Shown here: in pieces, positions 33,312-43,082 of the stretch
Layout of the letters: each line of letters starts with the position of its first letter
Position numbering within the stretch: the first letter of the stretch is position 1
Assembly: GCF_004103695.1 (NCBI RefSeq)
Contig: NZ_CP035280.1
Coordinates: 2,046,001-2,110,000, forward strand
DNA from: Clostridium sp. JN-9
Lineage (GTDB): Bacteria > Bacillota > Clostridia > Clostridiales > Clostridiaceae
Length of the DNA stretch: 64,000 nucleotides
Reading direction: 5' to 3'
Notes under the pieces: generated by a model
Databases searched by the model: none
What the model saw: the letters and a program-made list of their open reading frames with translations, nothing else
What the model was told of the DNA's origin: nothing
Made by a program: the position numbers and the translations under genes

Positions 33312-35363
33312 CTACACAAGGGATGCAACATCAAGTATTAATGTAACAAGTCCATCGCCTAATATTGTAGCTCCAATGTATTCTTTCAGGCCATGCAGTG
33401 TCTTTCCTAATGGTTTTATTACGATTTCTCTTTGTCCAAGTAATGAATCCACTAACAGTCCTATGGTTTTTTCTCCGACCTTTACAATTACAATATATTT
33501 TTTACTGCTGTCGTCACTTTCTATACCAAGTCTCTTATTAAGTCTTACAAGGGGAGTAACATTTCCATTGTATATTATAACTTCTCTGTTGTTTGTTTTT
33601 TTAATAAGATCATCACTATAATCTATAACTCTGTCAATATATCCTAGTGATATTGCCATGGTTTCCTGTCCCACTTTAACAAGCAATGCCTGAATAATCT
33701 GAAGTGTTAAAGGAAGTCTTATTATAAATGAAGATCCCTTTCCTTCTTCACTGATTAAATCAACAGTTCCACCCAGGGCACTGATCTTTGTCTTTACAAC
33801 ATCCATTCCAACACCACGGCCTGAAATGTCTGTTACCTCCTCGTTTGTGCTGAATCCCTGCATAAATATTAGATTTCTTATATCATTGTCATTCATGCCT
33901 ACAGTGTTTATGCCCATTTTTTCAGCTTTATTCCTTACCTTGTCAACAGGAATTCCATTTCCGTCATCCTCAACTTTTATTACAGCTTTAGTTCCTTCCT
34001 GATATGCTGTAAGCTTTATCTTGCCTACAGGGTCTTTTCCTCTTGCTATTCTTTCTTCCTTGGATTCAATACCATGATCAGCTGCATTTCTTATTAAATG
34101 TATAAGAGGTTCTCCTATTTCATCTATTACTGTTCTGTCAAGTTCAGTATCAGCACCTTTTACAATAAGCTCCATATCTTTGTTAAGCTCCACAGAAAGA
34201 TCTCTTACCATTCTTGGAAATCTGTTGAATACTGTATCCAGAGGAAGCATTCTGATTTTCATAACTAAATCCTGAAGATCAGAGGTTGTCCTTGCCACCT
34301 GCTCCAGAGTTTCATATAAATCATTTAGTTTATATTTGCTGCTTATCTGCTCAAGTCTTGTTCTGTGAATTACTAATTCCGAAACCATATTCATAAATTT
34401 ATCAAGCCTTTCAAGGTCGACTCTTACAGACTGATGGTTTTTCTTATGGGGTGTTTCAGAACCCTTAGATTTAGCATTTGGTTTAGCAGCAGGCTTAGCT
34501 TTTGTCTGATTTACCTTGCTTGTTTCTGCTTCTTTTTCTTTTATAGCGCTATCTGCCTTTTCAATAGCTTTATTTTTCTGCTGTTTTAAATCCACATTTT
34601 CTATTAATACTTCTTCCACTTCAGATATTCTAAGAAGGGTATCTTTAACTTCCTCTATAGGTTTTGTTGTTAAAAGTACCAAATTAATTTCAAATTCGAA
34701 ATTTTCATTTTCAATATCCTCAGCAGATGGAACAGATTTAATAATTTCTCCTAAATCCTCAAGATTCTTAAATATAAGAAATGCCCTTGCTGATTTCAAA
34801 AGTGTATCAGGACTTAAATTAATTTTTATTGAATAAGCATTATAATCTTTTTCCAGTGCCTGCTTAATTACATTTATGTCATATTCATTAAGTACAATGT
34901 CGATTTCATCTTTAGTCTCATCTTTATCTTTTGAAGCTGCAGCTTCAGATGAAGCTGAAGCTTTACTGGATTTGTCTTCAGGCTTTTGCCCAGTTATGGA
35001 TTCAAGTTCTTTAATTATACCATCTATTGGAACCTGTTCATCATTGTCATCTGAAATGTTGTTTACCATTGTCTCTAAAGTATCAAGGCATTTAAAGAGC
35101 ACAGTTACAACATCTTGTGTTACTGCAAGCTGTCCATCTCTGAATTCTGACAAAACATCTTCCATCTTATGGGTTAGTTCAGCCATAGTATTGAACCCCA
35201 TAGTAGCTGCCATTCCCTTTATTGTATGTGCCGCCCTGAATATTTCATTTACTTTATCAATATCATCAGGCTGCTGTTCAAGCTGCAATAATGATTCATT
35301 CAATGTCTGGAGGTTATCCATTGATTCTTCCAAAAACATTGACATGTATTGTGATGTATCCAT
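33312..35363 (-). CDS. cheA: Chemotaxis histidine kinase CheA
   Basis: 683 residues. P1/Hpt with H46 in AAHTIKGMAATMGF; two P2-like CheY-docking segments (about 150-255) and a Ser/Lys-rich linker; dimerisation P3 (VRVDLERLDKFMNMVSELV); ATPase P4 with N box LIRNAADHGIES, DDGNGIP and GRGVGMDVV; P5 CheW-like end. All catalytic motifs are visible. Ribosome site GGGAG. The upstream side is a TnpB element that separates it from cheR-cheB-cheD. Confidence 0.96.
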   Translation of the reverse strand: MDTSQYMSMFLEESMDNLQTLNESLLQLEQQPDDIDKVNEIFRAAHTIKGMAATMGFNTMAELTHKMEDVLSEFRDGQLAVTQDVVTVLFKCLDTLETMVNNISDDNDEQVPIDGIIKELESITGQKPEDKSSKASASSEAAASKDKDETKDEIDIVLNEYDINVIKQALEKDYNAYSIKINLSPDTLLKSARAFLIFKNLEDLGEIIKSVPSAEDIENENFEFEINLVLLTTKPIEEVKDTLLRISEVEEVLIENVDLKQQKNKAIEKADSAIKEKEAETSKVNQTKAKPAAKPNAKSKGSETPHKKNHQSVRVDLERLDKFMNMVSELVIHRTRLEQISSKYKLNDLYETLEQVARTTSDLQDLVMKIRMLPLDTVFNRFPRMVRDLSVELNKDMELIVKGADTELDRTVIDEIGEPLIHLIRNAADHGIESKEERIARGKDPVGKIKLTAYQEGTKAVIKVEDDGNGIPVDKVRNKAEKMGINTVGMNDNDIRNLIFMQGFSTNEEVTDISGRGVGMDVVKTKISALGGTVDLISEEGKGSSFIIRLPLTLQIIQALLVKVGQETMAISLGYIDRVIDYSDDLIKKTNNREVIIYNGNVTPLVRLNKRLGIESDDSSKKYIVIVKVGEKTIGLLVDSLLGQREIVIKPLGKTLHGLKEYIGATILGDGLVTLILDVASLV

Positions 35364-35394
35364 TAAACTCCCTGCTACTCAAAATATGGTCAAA

Positions 35395-35522
35395 TGTATC
35401 CATACTGAGAAGATTCCTGTTTCATTGTACTCTGCCTTGCCTAAGCTACTACAGTTTGTATAGCACTCCACAGGCGTAAATTCCCGAAATAGCCTTCGGT
35501 ACACATATAAGCGCTTGTTTAA
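35395..35522 (-). ncRNA. Probable omega RNA / right end of the IS607-type element
   Basis: Structured sequence directly 3' of tnpB: GAAGGCTATTTCGGG, CGCCTGTGGAGTGC, AGTAGCTTAGGCAAGGC and AATGAAACAGGAATCTTC. TnpB elements make a guide RNA from this position that ends at the element border. The exact ends and the adjoining guide cannot be fixed by eye. Confidence 0.45.
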
Positions 35523-36695
35523 TTAAGCTATCTTATATTCTTTAGCATTAGCTAAATTGATTGAAGCATTTAAATCCCTATCAATAGAAGTATTGCAATT
35601 ATCACATTTATACACCCTATCTGATAGTTTTAAATCTTTCTTAATCCTGCCGCAGCAACTACAGGTTTTACTACTTGGATAAAATCTATCAACTATTCTT
35701 ACTTCAATACCATCTTGTTTACTTTTTGAAATAAGTTTAATTCTAAATTCATAAAACTTTTGCTGTGCAACTGCCTTTGCTAAATGTCTATTCTTCATCA
35801 TTCCTCTTACATTTAAATCTTCTATGGTAATAAAGCGTGGTTTTTGCTTTATTAATTCACTTACTGTTTTATTAATATAATCAGTTCTAATATTTGTAAG
35901 TCTTTGATGAAGTTTTTGTACCTTGACTATTTGTTTTTGGATATTCTGACGAGTAGCTTCTCCTTTCTCTTTCTTATTTCTTAATTTCAAGCTTTCATAT
36001 TTCCTTGAAAGTTTTCTTTGCTCACGTTTTAGTTTCTTTTCTGCTTTTTTAACTGTTTTAGTTTTATTAATATTCTTCTTAGTTATTCCATTACTGCAAA
36101 TTGCAAAATCTTTGAGTCCCAAATCCACCCCTATTCCTTCAGAACAACGTTTATTATTAATCTTTATATCTTCATCAACTAATACAGAGACATAATATCT
36201 ATCAGCTTTTTGACTTACTGTTCCACTTGTTATTCTGCCATTAGCTGGTATATAGCTGTATTCTTTGAGCCCAATCCAGCCTAAAGTTGGTATTTTAATT
36301 CTATGCCTTTCAATAGTCCAGTCTGTTTCATTGTTTTTAGGAAAGTAGGCTTTAATATCTTGATTTTTCTTTTTCTTGAATTTTGGGAAGCCAGCTTCAC
36401 CTTTGAAGAACTTCTTAAAAGCTTTTTCTCCATTCATAATGGCCTGTTTAACTGCTTTGGAAGATACTTTTTTAATCCATACTTTATCTTGATTATTAGG
36501 TATATACTCATTATTAAGCCACCTTGAAAAATCCATGCCACTTACAAATTTCTTTTCTTTTTCATAAACTTCTTTATTATGAGCGATATAGAAGTTATAT
36601 ATGAACCTGCTTACACCAATTGTCCGACGAATTTTTATTATCTGTTCTTTGGTTGGTTTAATCTCTGTTTTGTATGCTTTTTTCAACTTCTTCAT
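35523..36695 (-). CDS. tnpB: TnpB, RNA-guided nuclease of an IS607-type element
   Basis: 390 residues. N-terminal helix-turn-helix/WED region (YKTEIKPTKEQIIKIRRTIG), split RuvC with D in GVDLGLKDFA, E in FITIEDLNVRGM and D in SIDRDLNAS, and a zinc finger (CSCCG ... CDNC). All residues needed for cleavage are present. The partner resolvase TnpA upstream is decayed, so the element cannot move alone, but TnpB could still be active. It sits inside the chemotaxis operon. Confidence 0.95.
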   Translation of the reverse strand: MKKLKKAYKTEIKPTKEQIIKIRRTIGVSRFIYNFYIAHNKEVYEKEKKFVSGMDFSRWLNNEYIPNNQDKVWIKKVSSKAVKQAIMNGEKAFKKFFKGEAGFPKFKKKKNQDIKAYFPKNNETDWTIERHRIKIPTLGWIGLKEYSYIPANGRITSGTVSQKADRYYVSVLVDEDIKINNKRCSEGIGVDLGLKDFAICSNGITKKNINKTKTVKKAEKKLKREQRKLSRKYESLKLRNKKEKGEATRQNIQKQIVKVQKLHQRLTNIRTDYINKTVSELIKQKPRFITIEDLNVRGMMKNRHLAKAVAQQKFYEFRIKLISKSKQDGIEVRIVDRFYPSSKTCSCCGRIKKDLKLSDRVYKCDNCNTSIDRDLNASINLANAKEYKIA

Positions 36696-36990
36696 CTTCC
36701 TTTATCTCTTTTTTATACTTTCTTAAACCATAAATTCTGCAGTTAAAAACATGAAGTATTGAGATTACAGATGTCATTAACTCATCAATAAGTTTATCCC
36801 ATTTTTGCGATTATAATTCAATCCACTCCCATAATCTTCAATCACTTCATCTACAATAATTCCTTTTACATTAGCATATTGTTTAAGAAATATAACTTGA
36901 TTTTTTAAATCATCTTTTTGATTAGAAGTTGAAACTTTTGTATATATAACTACTTTTTTTCAGAAGATGTTATACCAATAAACCTATAAA
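36675..36990 (-). pseudogene. Decayed IS607 serine resolvase TnpA
   Basis: Minus strand: VVIYTKVSTSNQKDDLKNQV, then YANVKGIIVDEVIEDYGSGL in one frame, and the tail KWDKLIDELMTSVISI ... CRIYGLRKYKKEIKEDEEVEK in another. A start, the middle region and the frame are lost. The tail overlaps the start of tnpB as in intact IS607 elements. Confidence 0.75.
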
Positions 36991-37005
36991 CTATTTTATC
37001 TCTCC

Positions 37006-37773
37006 TTACAATTTCCTATATAAAAAAGTTGCTGCTTTTTCAAATTTGTATTCTTTATAGTTATATATGCTTTCTGTGGCCCCTACAAACAAAAGTCCTC
37101 CTGGTTTTAAACTATCGCTGAATTTTTCATATATTTTATCTTTTACATCAGAGTTAAAGTAAATAACCACATTTCTGCATACTATAAGGTCAAAATTCTT
37201 TTCATAGCTATCTAAAATAAGATCATGCTTCTTATATGTAACCATATTTTTTATATTATTATTTATAATATACTTATCGCCGCTTTTAGTAAAATATTTA
37301 TTTAAATCTGCTCCACTTACATTTTTTATTTCTGCTTCAGAATATATACCCTCTTTTGCTTTATTAAGTATTGTGGAATCTATGTCTGTGGCAATAATTT
37401 TATGCCTTCCATAGGGGTCAAGCTCATTTAGTATCATTGCTATGGAATATGGTTCAGCACCTGTAGAACAGGCTGCGCTCCATATCTTAAGAGATCTATT
37501 ATTTTTCAGCAGTTCGTTTTTAATATGTGATTTTAAATCTTTAAATATTTCTGGGTTTCTATAAAATTCTGTAACATTTATTGTTATAAAGTCTAAAAAT
37601 CTCTGCTTTTGTGCAGCACTGGATTTTAAAAGCTTTATGTATTCCTCCACTGAATTCACACCAACTCTTGACATTAGACTTAATATTCTTCTGTGCAGCT
37701 GGTTTGGCTTATAAGCTGATAAATCAATATTATATTCTTTTAAAACCCATTTTTCAAAATATGCCAGATCCAT
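37006..37773 (-). CDS. cheR: Chemotaxis methyltransferase CheR
   Basis: 255 residues: N-terminal helical domain, then the SAM-binding fold with KIWSAACSTGAEPYSIAMIL and FDLIVCRNVVIYF. Methylates glutamates of chemoreceptors. 11 bp after cheB. No receptor gene is in the window. Confidence 0.96.
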   Translation of the reverse strand: MDLAYFEKWVLKEYNIDLSAYKPNQLHRRILSLMSRVGVNSVEEYIKLLKSSAAQKQRFLDFITINVTEFYRNPEIFKDLKSHIKNELLKNNRSLKIWSAACSTGAEPYSIAMILNELDPYGRHKIIATDIDSTILNKAKEGIYSEAEIKNVSGADLNKYFTKSGDKYIINNNIKNMVTYKKHDLILDSYEKNFDLIVCRNVVIYFNSDVKDKIYEKFSDSLKPGGLLFVGATESIYNYKEYKFEKAATFLYRKL

Positions 37774-37784
37774 TGATTTTCCTC

Positions 37785-38375
37785 CTAAATCTTAACTGCA
37801 TTGATTATTTCTCTGCTTATTTCATCTAATGGAAGGACCTTGTCAACCATACCTGTTTCAAATGCCGCCTTTGGCATACCATAAATGGTGCAGGTGCTTT
37901 CATGTTCTGAAACAGTATATCCTCCATTTTTCTTAACTTCTATAGTTCCATTTGCTCCATCCTTACCCATTCCAGTGAGAACTACACTCATTAGATTTTC
38001 TTTATATACCTTGGAACTTGAAATAAAAAGCTTGTCCACTGCTGGTCTCACGCCCCATATTGGCGGATCTATATTTAAATGTATTTTTTTATCACTGCCT
38101 ACCTCCATATGATACCCGCCTGGTGCCATATAAACAACATTTTTTACTATATCATCTTTGTCTTTAGCTTCAACTACAGTTATTTCACTGTTGCTGTTAA
38201 GCCTTTCAGCAAATGCTTTGGTAAACCCAACGGGCATATGCTGTACTACAAACACAGGTACTCCCAAATCTTTTGGAAGCAGTGTGATTACTGCATACAG
38301 TGCTTTTGGGCCTCCAGTTGATGCTCCAATTACTACAGCATTTATTTTATTATGTGATGTATTCATGTCACTCAA
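37785..38375 (-). CDS. cheB: CheB methylesterase, lacking the receiver domain
   Basis: About 196 residues and only the catalytic domain: AVVIGASTGGPKAL (nucleophile serine), VFVVQHMPVGFT (histidine), VVLTGMGKDGANG (aspartate). The usual N-terminal CheY-like domain and linker are missing, and cheD ends just 8 bp upstream, so it was not lost to a nearby frameshift. Deamidase/methylesterase activity would not be switched by CheA phosphorylation. Start chosen at TTG 38375 (GGAGTG 7 nt upstream); ATG at 38366 is the alternative. Confidence 0.92.
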   Translation of the reverse strand: MSDMNTSHNKINAVVIGASTGGPKALYAVITLLPKDLGVPVFVVQHMPVGFTKAFAERLNSNSEITVVEAKDKDDIVKNVVYMAPGGYHMEVGSDKKIHLNIDPPIWGVRPAVDKLFISSSKVYKENLMSVVLTGMGKDGANGTIEVKKNGGYTVSEHESTCTIYGMPKAAFETGMVDKVLPLDEISREIINAVKI

Positions 38376-38389
38376 GTGCAATCACTCCA

Positions 38390-38881
38390 TTATAATTCTT
38401 TGATGCCAACTCCAACAGTTTTAATTTGAACAATACCATTGGAAGTGTCGAAAATCACTGTTCTTCCTTTGTTACCGCCAACATCTTCTCCAATTAATGG
38501 TATGGATAATTTAATTAATGTCTTTTTTACGGATTGGCTGTTTCTGTTTCCTATATCCATAGTCATGCTTTTATCGGTAAAGTTGAACATTGAAGCTCCT
38601 CCGGCTATTTTAGCCTTTAGATTGGATTTCATGGCACCAAGTCTGATCATTTTATCTACTAAAATCGGGATTGCCAAATCTGCAAACTTCAGGGGATTGG
38701 TAACATTATTAAATTGTGTGCTATCAGGCAGCATAATATGAGCCAACCCGCCAATAGCCTTAAATTTATCATAAATAGCTATTCCAACGCAGGAACCTAG
38801 TCCTATGGTAATAAGTTTATCAGGGGACGATACCACATTTGCATCTGCTATTCCTATTTTAAGTTCGTTTACACCCATCAT
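38390..38881 (-). CDS. cheD: CheD, receptor glutamine deamidase
   Basis: 163 residues: LITIGLGSCVGIAIYD with the catalytic cysteine, GGLAHIMLPDS with the histidine, and AKIAGGASMF. Deamidates receptors and stimulates CheC. Ribosome site AAGG; ATGATG start at 38881/38878. Confidence 0.95.
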   Translation of the reverse strand: MMGVNELKIGIADANVVSSPDKLITIGLGSCVGIAIYDKFKAIGGLAHIMLPDSTQFNNVTNPLKFADLAIPILVDKMIRLGAMKSNLKAKIAGGASMFNFTDKSMTMDIGNRNSQSVKKTLIKLSIPLIGEDVGGNKGRTVIFDTSNGIVQIKTVGVGIKEL

Positions 38882-38890
38882 TCTAACCTT

Positions 38891-39337
38891 CTAAATCAAG
38901 TTATTTTCATCCTCTGTTAAAATTGTTCCCAGGTTAAGGAAAATAATAATCTTTTTATCAGTTTTTATTAACCCTTTAAGGTATCTTTTTGAAATACCTG
39001 AAACAACATCTGGAGGATCTTCTATATTTTTTGTATTTACATCCTTTACTTCTGATACAACATCTACAATAATACCAAGCTTTTTATCTTCATGTTTTGC
39101 AATAATTATCTTTGTATCACTTGTAATTTTGTCTTCCCCTAAATTAAATCTTTTACTTAAAGAAATTATGGGCAGTATATTGTCCTCATAATTTATAACT
39201 CCTTCAAGAAAGTTTGGTGAATCAGGTAATTTTGTGGGTTCTTCATAGCCTAGTATTCTTTCCACTTCCATTATGTCTGTGGCATAATATTCACCGTTAA
39301 TACTGAATATCAATACTTTGATTTCTTTATTATCCAT
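38891..39337 (-). CDS. cheW: CheW coupling protein (copy 2)
   Basis: 148 residues: KVLIFSINGEYYATDIMEVERILGYEEPTKLPDSPNFLEGVINYEDNILPIISL. A second CheW-type adaptor, more diverged in its C terminus (RYLKGLIKTDKKIIIFL). Between fapA and cheD. Confidence 0.9.
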   Translation of the reverse strand: MDNKEIKVLIFSINGEYYATDIMEVERILGYEEPTKLPDSPNFLEGVINYEDNILPIISLSKRFNLGEDKITSDTKIIIAKHEDKKLGIIVDVVSEVKDVNTKNIEDPPDVVSGISKRYLKGLIKTDKKIIIFLNLGTILTEDENNLI

Positions 39338-39348
39338 ATAAGTGCCTC

Positions 39349-41301
39349 CTACAATTTAAATTTGTCCACAATGATATCCTCATCCTTGCCCAAATAGGCA
39401 TGTATTTCTTTGCTTGGTGTGTCCAGCATATACTCTCTGCTGCCTACCACAAATATTGTATTCTGATAAGCAATATCTGCCCATATATGTCCTTTACCTG
39501 AAGTACACAGCTTAGTTGTTACTCCCCCAAGACTCCCTACTATTTTACATCTTATTTCATCATTTGATTGTAATACTCCGCCTCTTGCTATGCTTCTTTC
39601 TCCTTCAAATATTATTTTCCCATTTCCTTTAATATTGGAAACATATTCACCTTTCCCAAATATATATATATCACCTGATGATTCAAGTGTTGAATCCTGA
39701 CAGTATGCAATTCTTAAGTTAACAGGAATTGATAAAAAGCTCTTAAACTGATTAATTTTATCCTTAATTATTTTTATAATATCATCAACTTCCCAGTAGT
39801 GCTCCATGTTAATTGGTGCCAGGCCTATTAATTTTCCCTTCATCACTTCAAGAAGTTCATCTTTTTGATCTTTCTTTTCCATGGTAATTCCTGCAGCTAT
39901 TTTCATACATAATCTTGGTATATCCTTAAATTTAGTTTCTATAAGTACCTTTACGATTTCTCCGTCTTTCCTGTCAGCTCCAAGAAGATTAAGTTTTTTA
40001 ATTTCCTCAGCAACCTTTGATAAACTGGATAATTCCTGTTTTAATGCTTCAAGATTATTAATTAAATTTTGTATTATTATGTTCTCTCCACCTGCTAAAA
40101 CCTGAGAAGAAATTATACTTCCTTTAATTAATGATTCTCCTTTTGATGTGATTTTTGCCCTTTCCACATTGCCATTTATGGTTATAGCATTTCCTGCATC
40201 CACTGTCATGCCATCCATTACATTTCCATAAATCATTATGTCGCCAAGGAATTTAATATTGCCGCTTTTTAAATCCACATCACTTTTAACTTCATGAACA
40301 GGATATACATAAAAAGTATTATTTTTAATGCATGGCTTTCCATTTTCATCTGCAATTATGGTATTTGAATCCTTTAATGAGCATCCCGTACCATTTCTTA
40401 TGTTTATTTTCTTTCCTGCCTTGCACTTAATTATTTTTGATCTTATATCCTTTCCATTCCTGCCTTCCTTGCCCGGGGTTTTTACAGCTAGTATATCTCC
40501 TTTTACTACAGAGTCAATTGAACCAATGCTTTTAAAATCCACTTTGCCGAATTTATCCTCATCAGGCACCATGTTCTCATCATCCTGTTTAAACTTTATG
40601 TCTAATATATCATCCTGCTCATCCTCAGGTTTTTCACCTTTAGCAACAAGCAGGCTTTTATTTTCCTCACCATTTACTAAATCTTTAATATTTTCATCCA
40701 GTATTCCATATGTAATTTTTTGTTTTGCAAGTTCTTTTTTTACTTCATCTATGGTAAATTTTTCGGGAAATACACTTTGTGCTGATTCACACTTTATTTC
40801 AATTGTATTGCTTTCATCTGTATCCACTAATTTATATATATTTTGAGGCTTGTATTTAATAGATGCATAAGCTTCCATTGCATCTTTGGATACATTTATG
40901 TCCATAATCCTCTGAGCCTCATCCTCAGGCATAATAACCTGAATTTTACTTTCCTCAAATACTTCTTTTCTGGTATTTATTTCTTCTTCATCAACAATTA
41001 CCTTTACATTCATGGCTGAGAAAATTGCTGCAGCATGTCCTTGTTCTTTAGGGTTTTTAACTATTATTCTGCCATCAGTTATTTTAACTTTGCCATTGTT
41101 TTCATCACTTTTATCTGGCTTTTGTTCTTCTTTTGATTTATCATTTTCATTTATGTTAACTTTTATAGAAGCACTTTTAAAAAGAAAACCCTTTTTTTCT
41201 TCAATTAATGAATAATCTAGTTGATCCTTGGGAATATTTAATACTTCACATGCCTCATTTATACATTCTTCAACAGATTTTCCCTTAAAAATCTTTTCCA
41301 T
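39349..41301 (-). CDS. fapA: FapA-like flagellar assembly protein (DUF342)
   Basis: About 650 residues from the ATG at 41301, which has a full AAGGGGG ribosome site. N-terminal Jag_N-type domain (IFKGKSVEECINEACEVL, GFLFKSASIKVNI), then a DUF342/FapA region (GDILAVKTPGKEGRNGKDI, then parallel beta-helix repeats such as NIKFLGDIMIYGNVMDGMTVDAGNAITINGNV), a coiled coil (about 430-460), and a second beta-helix part at the end. The role in flagellar assembly or polar placement is known only for relatives. Confidence 0.9.
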   Translation of the reverse strand: MEKIFKGKSVEECINEACEVLNIPKDQLDYSLIEEKKGFLFKSASIKVNINENDKSKEEQKPDKSDENNGKVKITDGRIIVKNPKEQGHAAAIFSAMNVKVIVDEEEINTRKEVFEESKIQVIMPEDEAQRIMDINVSKDAMEAYASIKYKPQNIYKLVDTDESNTIEIKCESAQSVFPEKFTIDEVKKELAKQKITYGILDENIKDLVNGEENKSLLVAKGEKPEDEQDDILDIKFKQDDENMVPDEDKFGKVDFKSIGSIDSVVKGDILAVKTPGKEGRNGKDIRSKIIKCKAGKKINIRNGTGCSLKDSNTIIADENGKPCIKNNTFYVYPVHEVKSDVDLKSGNIKFLGDIMIYGNVMDGMTVDAGNAITINGNVERAKITSKGESLIKGSIISSQVLAGGENIIIQNLINNLEALKQELSSLSKVAEEIKKLNLLGADRKDGEIVKVLIETKFKDIPRLCMKIAAGITMEKKDQKDELLEVMKGKLIGLAPINMEHYWEVDDIIKIIKDKINQFKSFLSIPVNLRIAYCQDSTLESSGDIYIFGKGEYVSNIKGNGKIIFEGERSIARGGVLQSNDEIRCKIVGSLGGVTTKLCTSGKGHIWADIAYQNTIFVVGSREYMLDTPSKEIHAYLGKDEDIIVDKFKL

Positions 41302-41451
41302 GTTAATCCCCCTTAGATAATCCATACATTGGTCATTGGTTTATATGCATTTTTCTTATTTATCGTCATTTTTTTCTATAACTTTATAATAATATAAAAT
41401 ATGTTAAAACTCAAATCATCTGGTAATCCTTATTAAAGCTGCTTCCATAAC

Positions 41452-42285
41452 TTATTTATTATTTTTAAATTCCTCAATATCCATTGTTACTTCCTGGTCA
41501 TAAGCATTCATTAAATTTTTAACCACAGCATTTTTGCTTGAATTATAATCTATATTATCCACTTTATTAATAGGTAATACCTTTGGAGATGTTCCTGATA
41601 TAAATAAAGCATCAAAATCAGCTATGTCTTTATAATTTATTTCTTTTTCAATTACTTCATAGGAAAGTTTTTTGCACAAGTGAATTATTACATCCCTTCT
41701 TGTTCCTGGAAGTACTGCTTTTAAGGGAGCTGTATACACCTTATTTCCCTTAATCAAAAATATGTTAGATCTGCTTCCCTCTGTTATAAAGCCTTGATTA
41801 TCCACTAATATAGCTTCATATGCAGATGATTCCTTAATCTTTATATCCACATTATGCCTAAAATCCATATTTATAACCTTAGCATTGGGATTATTTCTTT
41901 CACCATGATATAGTATGGTTTTAACCCCTTCTTCATAACTTTTTTTATCTGGATAATTATGCTTAATATAATAGCATAAGAAATTTAGCTCACCATTATA
42001 ATAATTAAAAATAAGTTTTATATTTCCAATATCTTCACCATTTACTTCAATAAGCTTAAAAATGCAGCTTTTAATCTGCTCCTCATTAAGCCATAATTTT
42101 AAATCAGTTACCCTGGCTGAATTTTTCAGTCTTTTCATATGTCTCTTTAAAAATAATGGATAGCCGTCAATTATTCTTATAACTTCATAAAGCGACTTTC
42201 CTCTTGTAATAATATTATCATCGAAATATACATCTTCTTTTACTTCACCATTTAAAATAAAATATTTTCTAAAATTTTCACTCAT
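41452..42285 (-). CDS. Class IV PLP aminotransferase (PabC/IlvE/D-amino acid type)
   Basis: 277 residues, fold type IV: FILNGEVKEDVYFDDNIITRGKSLYEVIRIIDG, candidate PLP lysine in AKVINMDFRHN, then YEAILVDNQGFITEGSRSNIFLIKG. Could be aminodeoxychorismate lyase, a branched-chain or D-amino acid aminotransferase; no pabA/pabB or ilv genes are near to decide. 16 bp after the HAD phosphatase gene. Confidence 0.85.
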   Translation of the reverse strand: MSENFRKYFILNGEVKEDVYFDDNIITRGKSLYEVIRIIDGYPLFLKRHMKRLKNSARVTDLKLWLNEEQIKSCIFKLIEVNGEDIGNIKLIFNYYNGELNFLCYYIKHNYPDKKSYEEGVKTILYHGERNNPNAKVINMDFRHNVDIKIKESSAYEAILVDNQGFITEGSRSNIFLIKGNKVYTAPLKAVLPGTRRDVIIHLCKKLSYEVIEKEINYKDIADFDALFISGTSPKVLPINKVDNIDYNSSKNAVVKNLMNAYDQEVTMDIEEFKNNK

Positions 42286-42301
42286 ATTATTTCACTTTCC
42301 T

Positions 42302-42943
42302 TTATCTCCATTTTAAAACTTCCACATTATTATACTTCTTTTTTGAATTTATTAAATAAGGATGGCCTACTAATTTGAATAAAGGCAGATCAGACATAGA
42401 ATCTGAAAACATATAGGAGTCCTTAAAATTCACTTCTATATTTTCTTTTTTAAGTACCTGATTAAGTCTTTTTACCTTTTCTTCACCTTTGCAATTCTCA
42501 CCTTCCATAACAGAGCCATGAATGCCATTGGTGATTTTGAATCTGGTGCCTATTACTTTATCAACTTCTTTTATATTGTAAAGCTCGCTTAAATAAAACT
42601 CAGCAGATGCTGAAATAAGATATATTTTATATCCTTCACCTTTAAGCTTTTTCATTGTGTCAATGGCATCCTTATAAAAAATCTTACTTAATCTTTTTTC
42701 ATAAAATTCTTTAACTATTGACTTCATATCATCTTCTTTAATACCATCTATAAATGAAATAAATTTCTGCTTTGCTTTTCCTGCATCGTAAATTTTTAAA
42801 AAATACAAAATACCTGCAAAAGCGCTTTTAGGCAGATATCTTATTAACTTTATATCCTTTTTGACCATAAAAGTATAGAACTCCATTAGTGTCTCTCTTT
42901 TGGTAATAGTATAGTCCACATCAAATATTGCAAGTTTCTCCAT
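42302..42943 (-). CDS. HAD-IB family phosphatase (SerB-like)
   Basis: 213 residues. Motif I AIFDVDYTIT, motif II LISASAEFYLSELY, motif III/IV region SYMFSDSMSDLPLFKLVGHPYLIN. The family includes phosphoserine phosphatases and phosphatidylglycerophosphatase-like enzymes; substrate cannot be read from sequence. Probably cotranscribed with the aminotransferase. Confidence 0.88.
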   Translation of the reverse strand: MEKLAIFDVDYTITKRETLMEFYTFMVKKDIKLIRYLPKSAFAGILYFLKIYDAGKAKQKFISFIDGIKEDDMKSIVKEFYEKRLSKIFYKDAIDTMKKLKGEGYKIYLISASAEFYLSELYNIKEVDKVIGTRFKITNGIHGSVMEGENCKGEEKVKRLNQVLKKENIEVNFKDSYMFSDSMSDLPLFKLVGHPYLINSKKKYNNVEVLKWR

Positions 42944-42954
42944 ATCTTCACCTT

Positions 42955-43066
42955 CTCCAGTCTTCTCCAGTCTTCTCCAGTTTTGAGTTAAAAGTTTTAA
43001 GTTTTGAATTAATGTTGTTTTGCCTTTTGGGCAAAACTATAATTTAATTTTTCTAGCTTTGCTGAA
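42955..43066. repeat. Interspersed palindromic element
   Basis: Three CCAGTCTTCT units, then TTTTAAGTTTTGAA, hairpin GTTTTGCC-TTTT-GGGCAAAAC and TTTTTCTAGC-TTT-GCTGAAAAA. The right arm is missing. Confidence 0.65.
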
Positions 43067-43082
43067 AAATCTTTCTATATGG

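Noticed and set aside
35523-36695. Cas12-type effector
   Set aside because: 390 residues with TnpB layout and an adjoining IS607 TnpA remnant; no array or adaptation genes.
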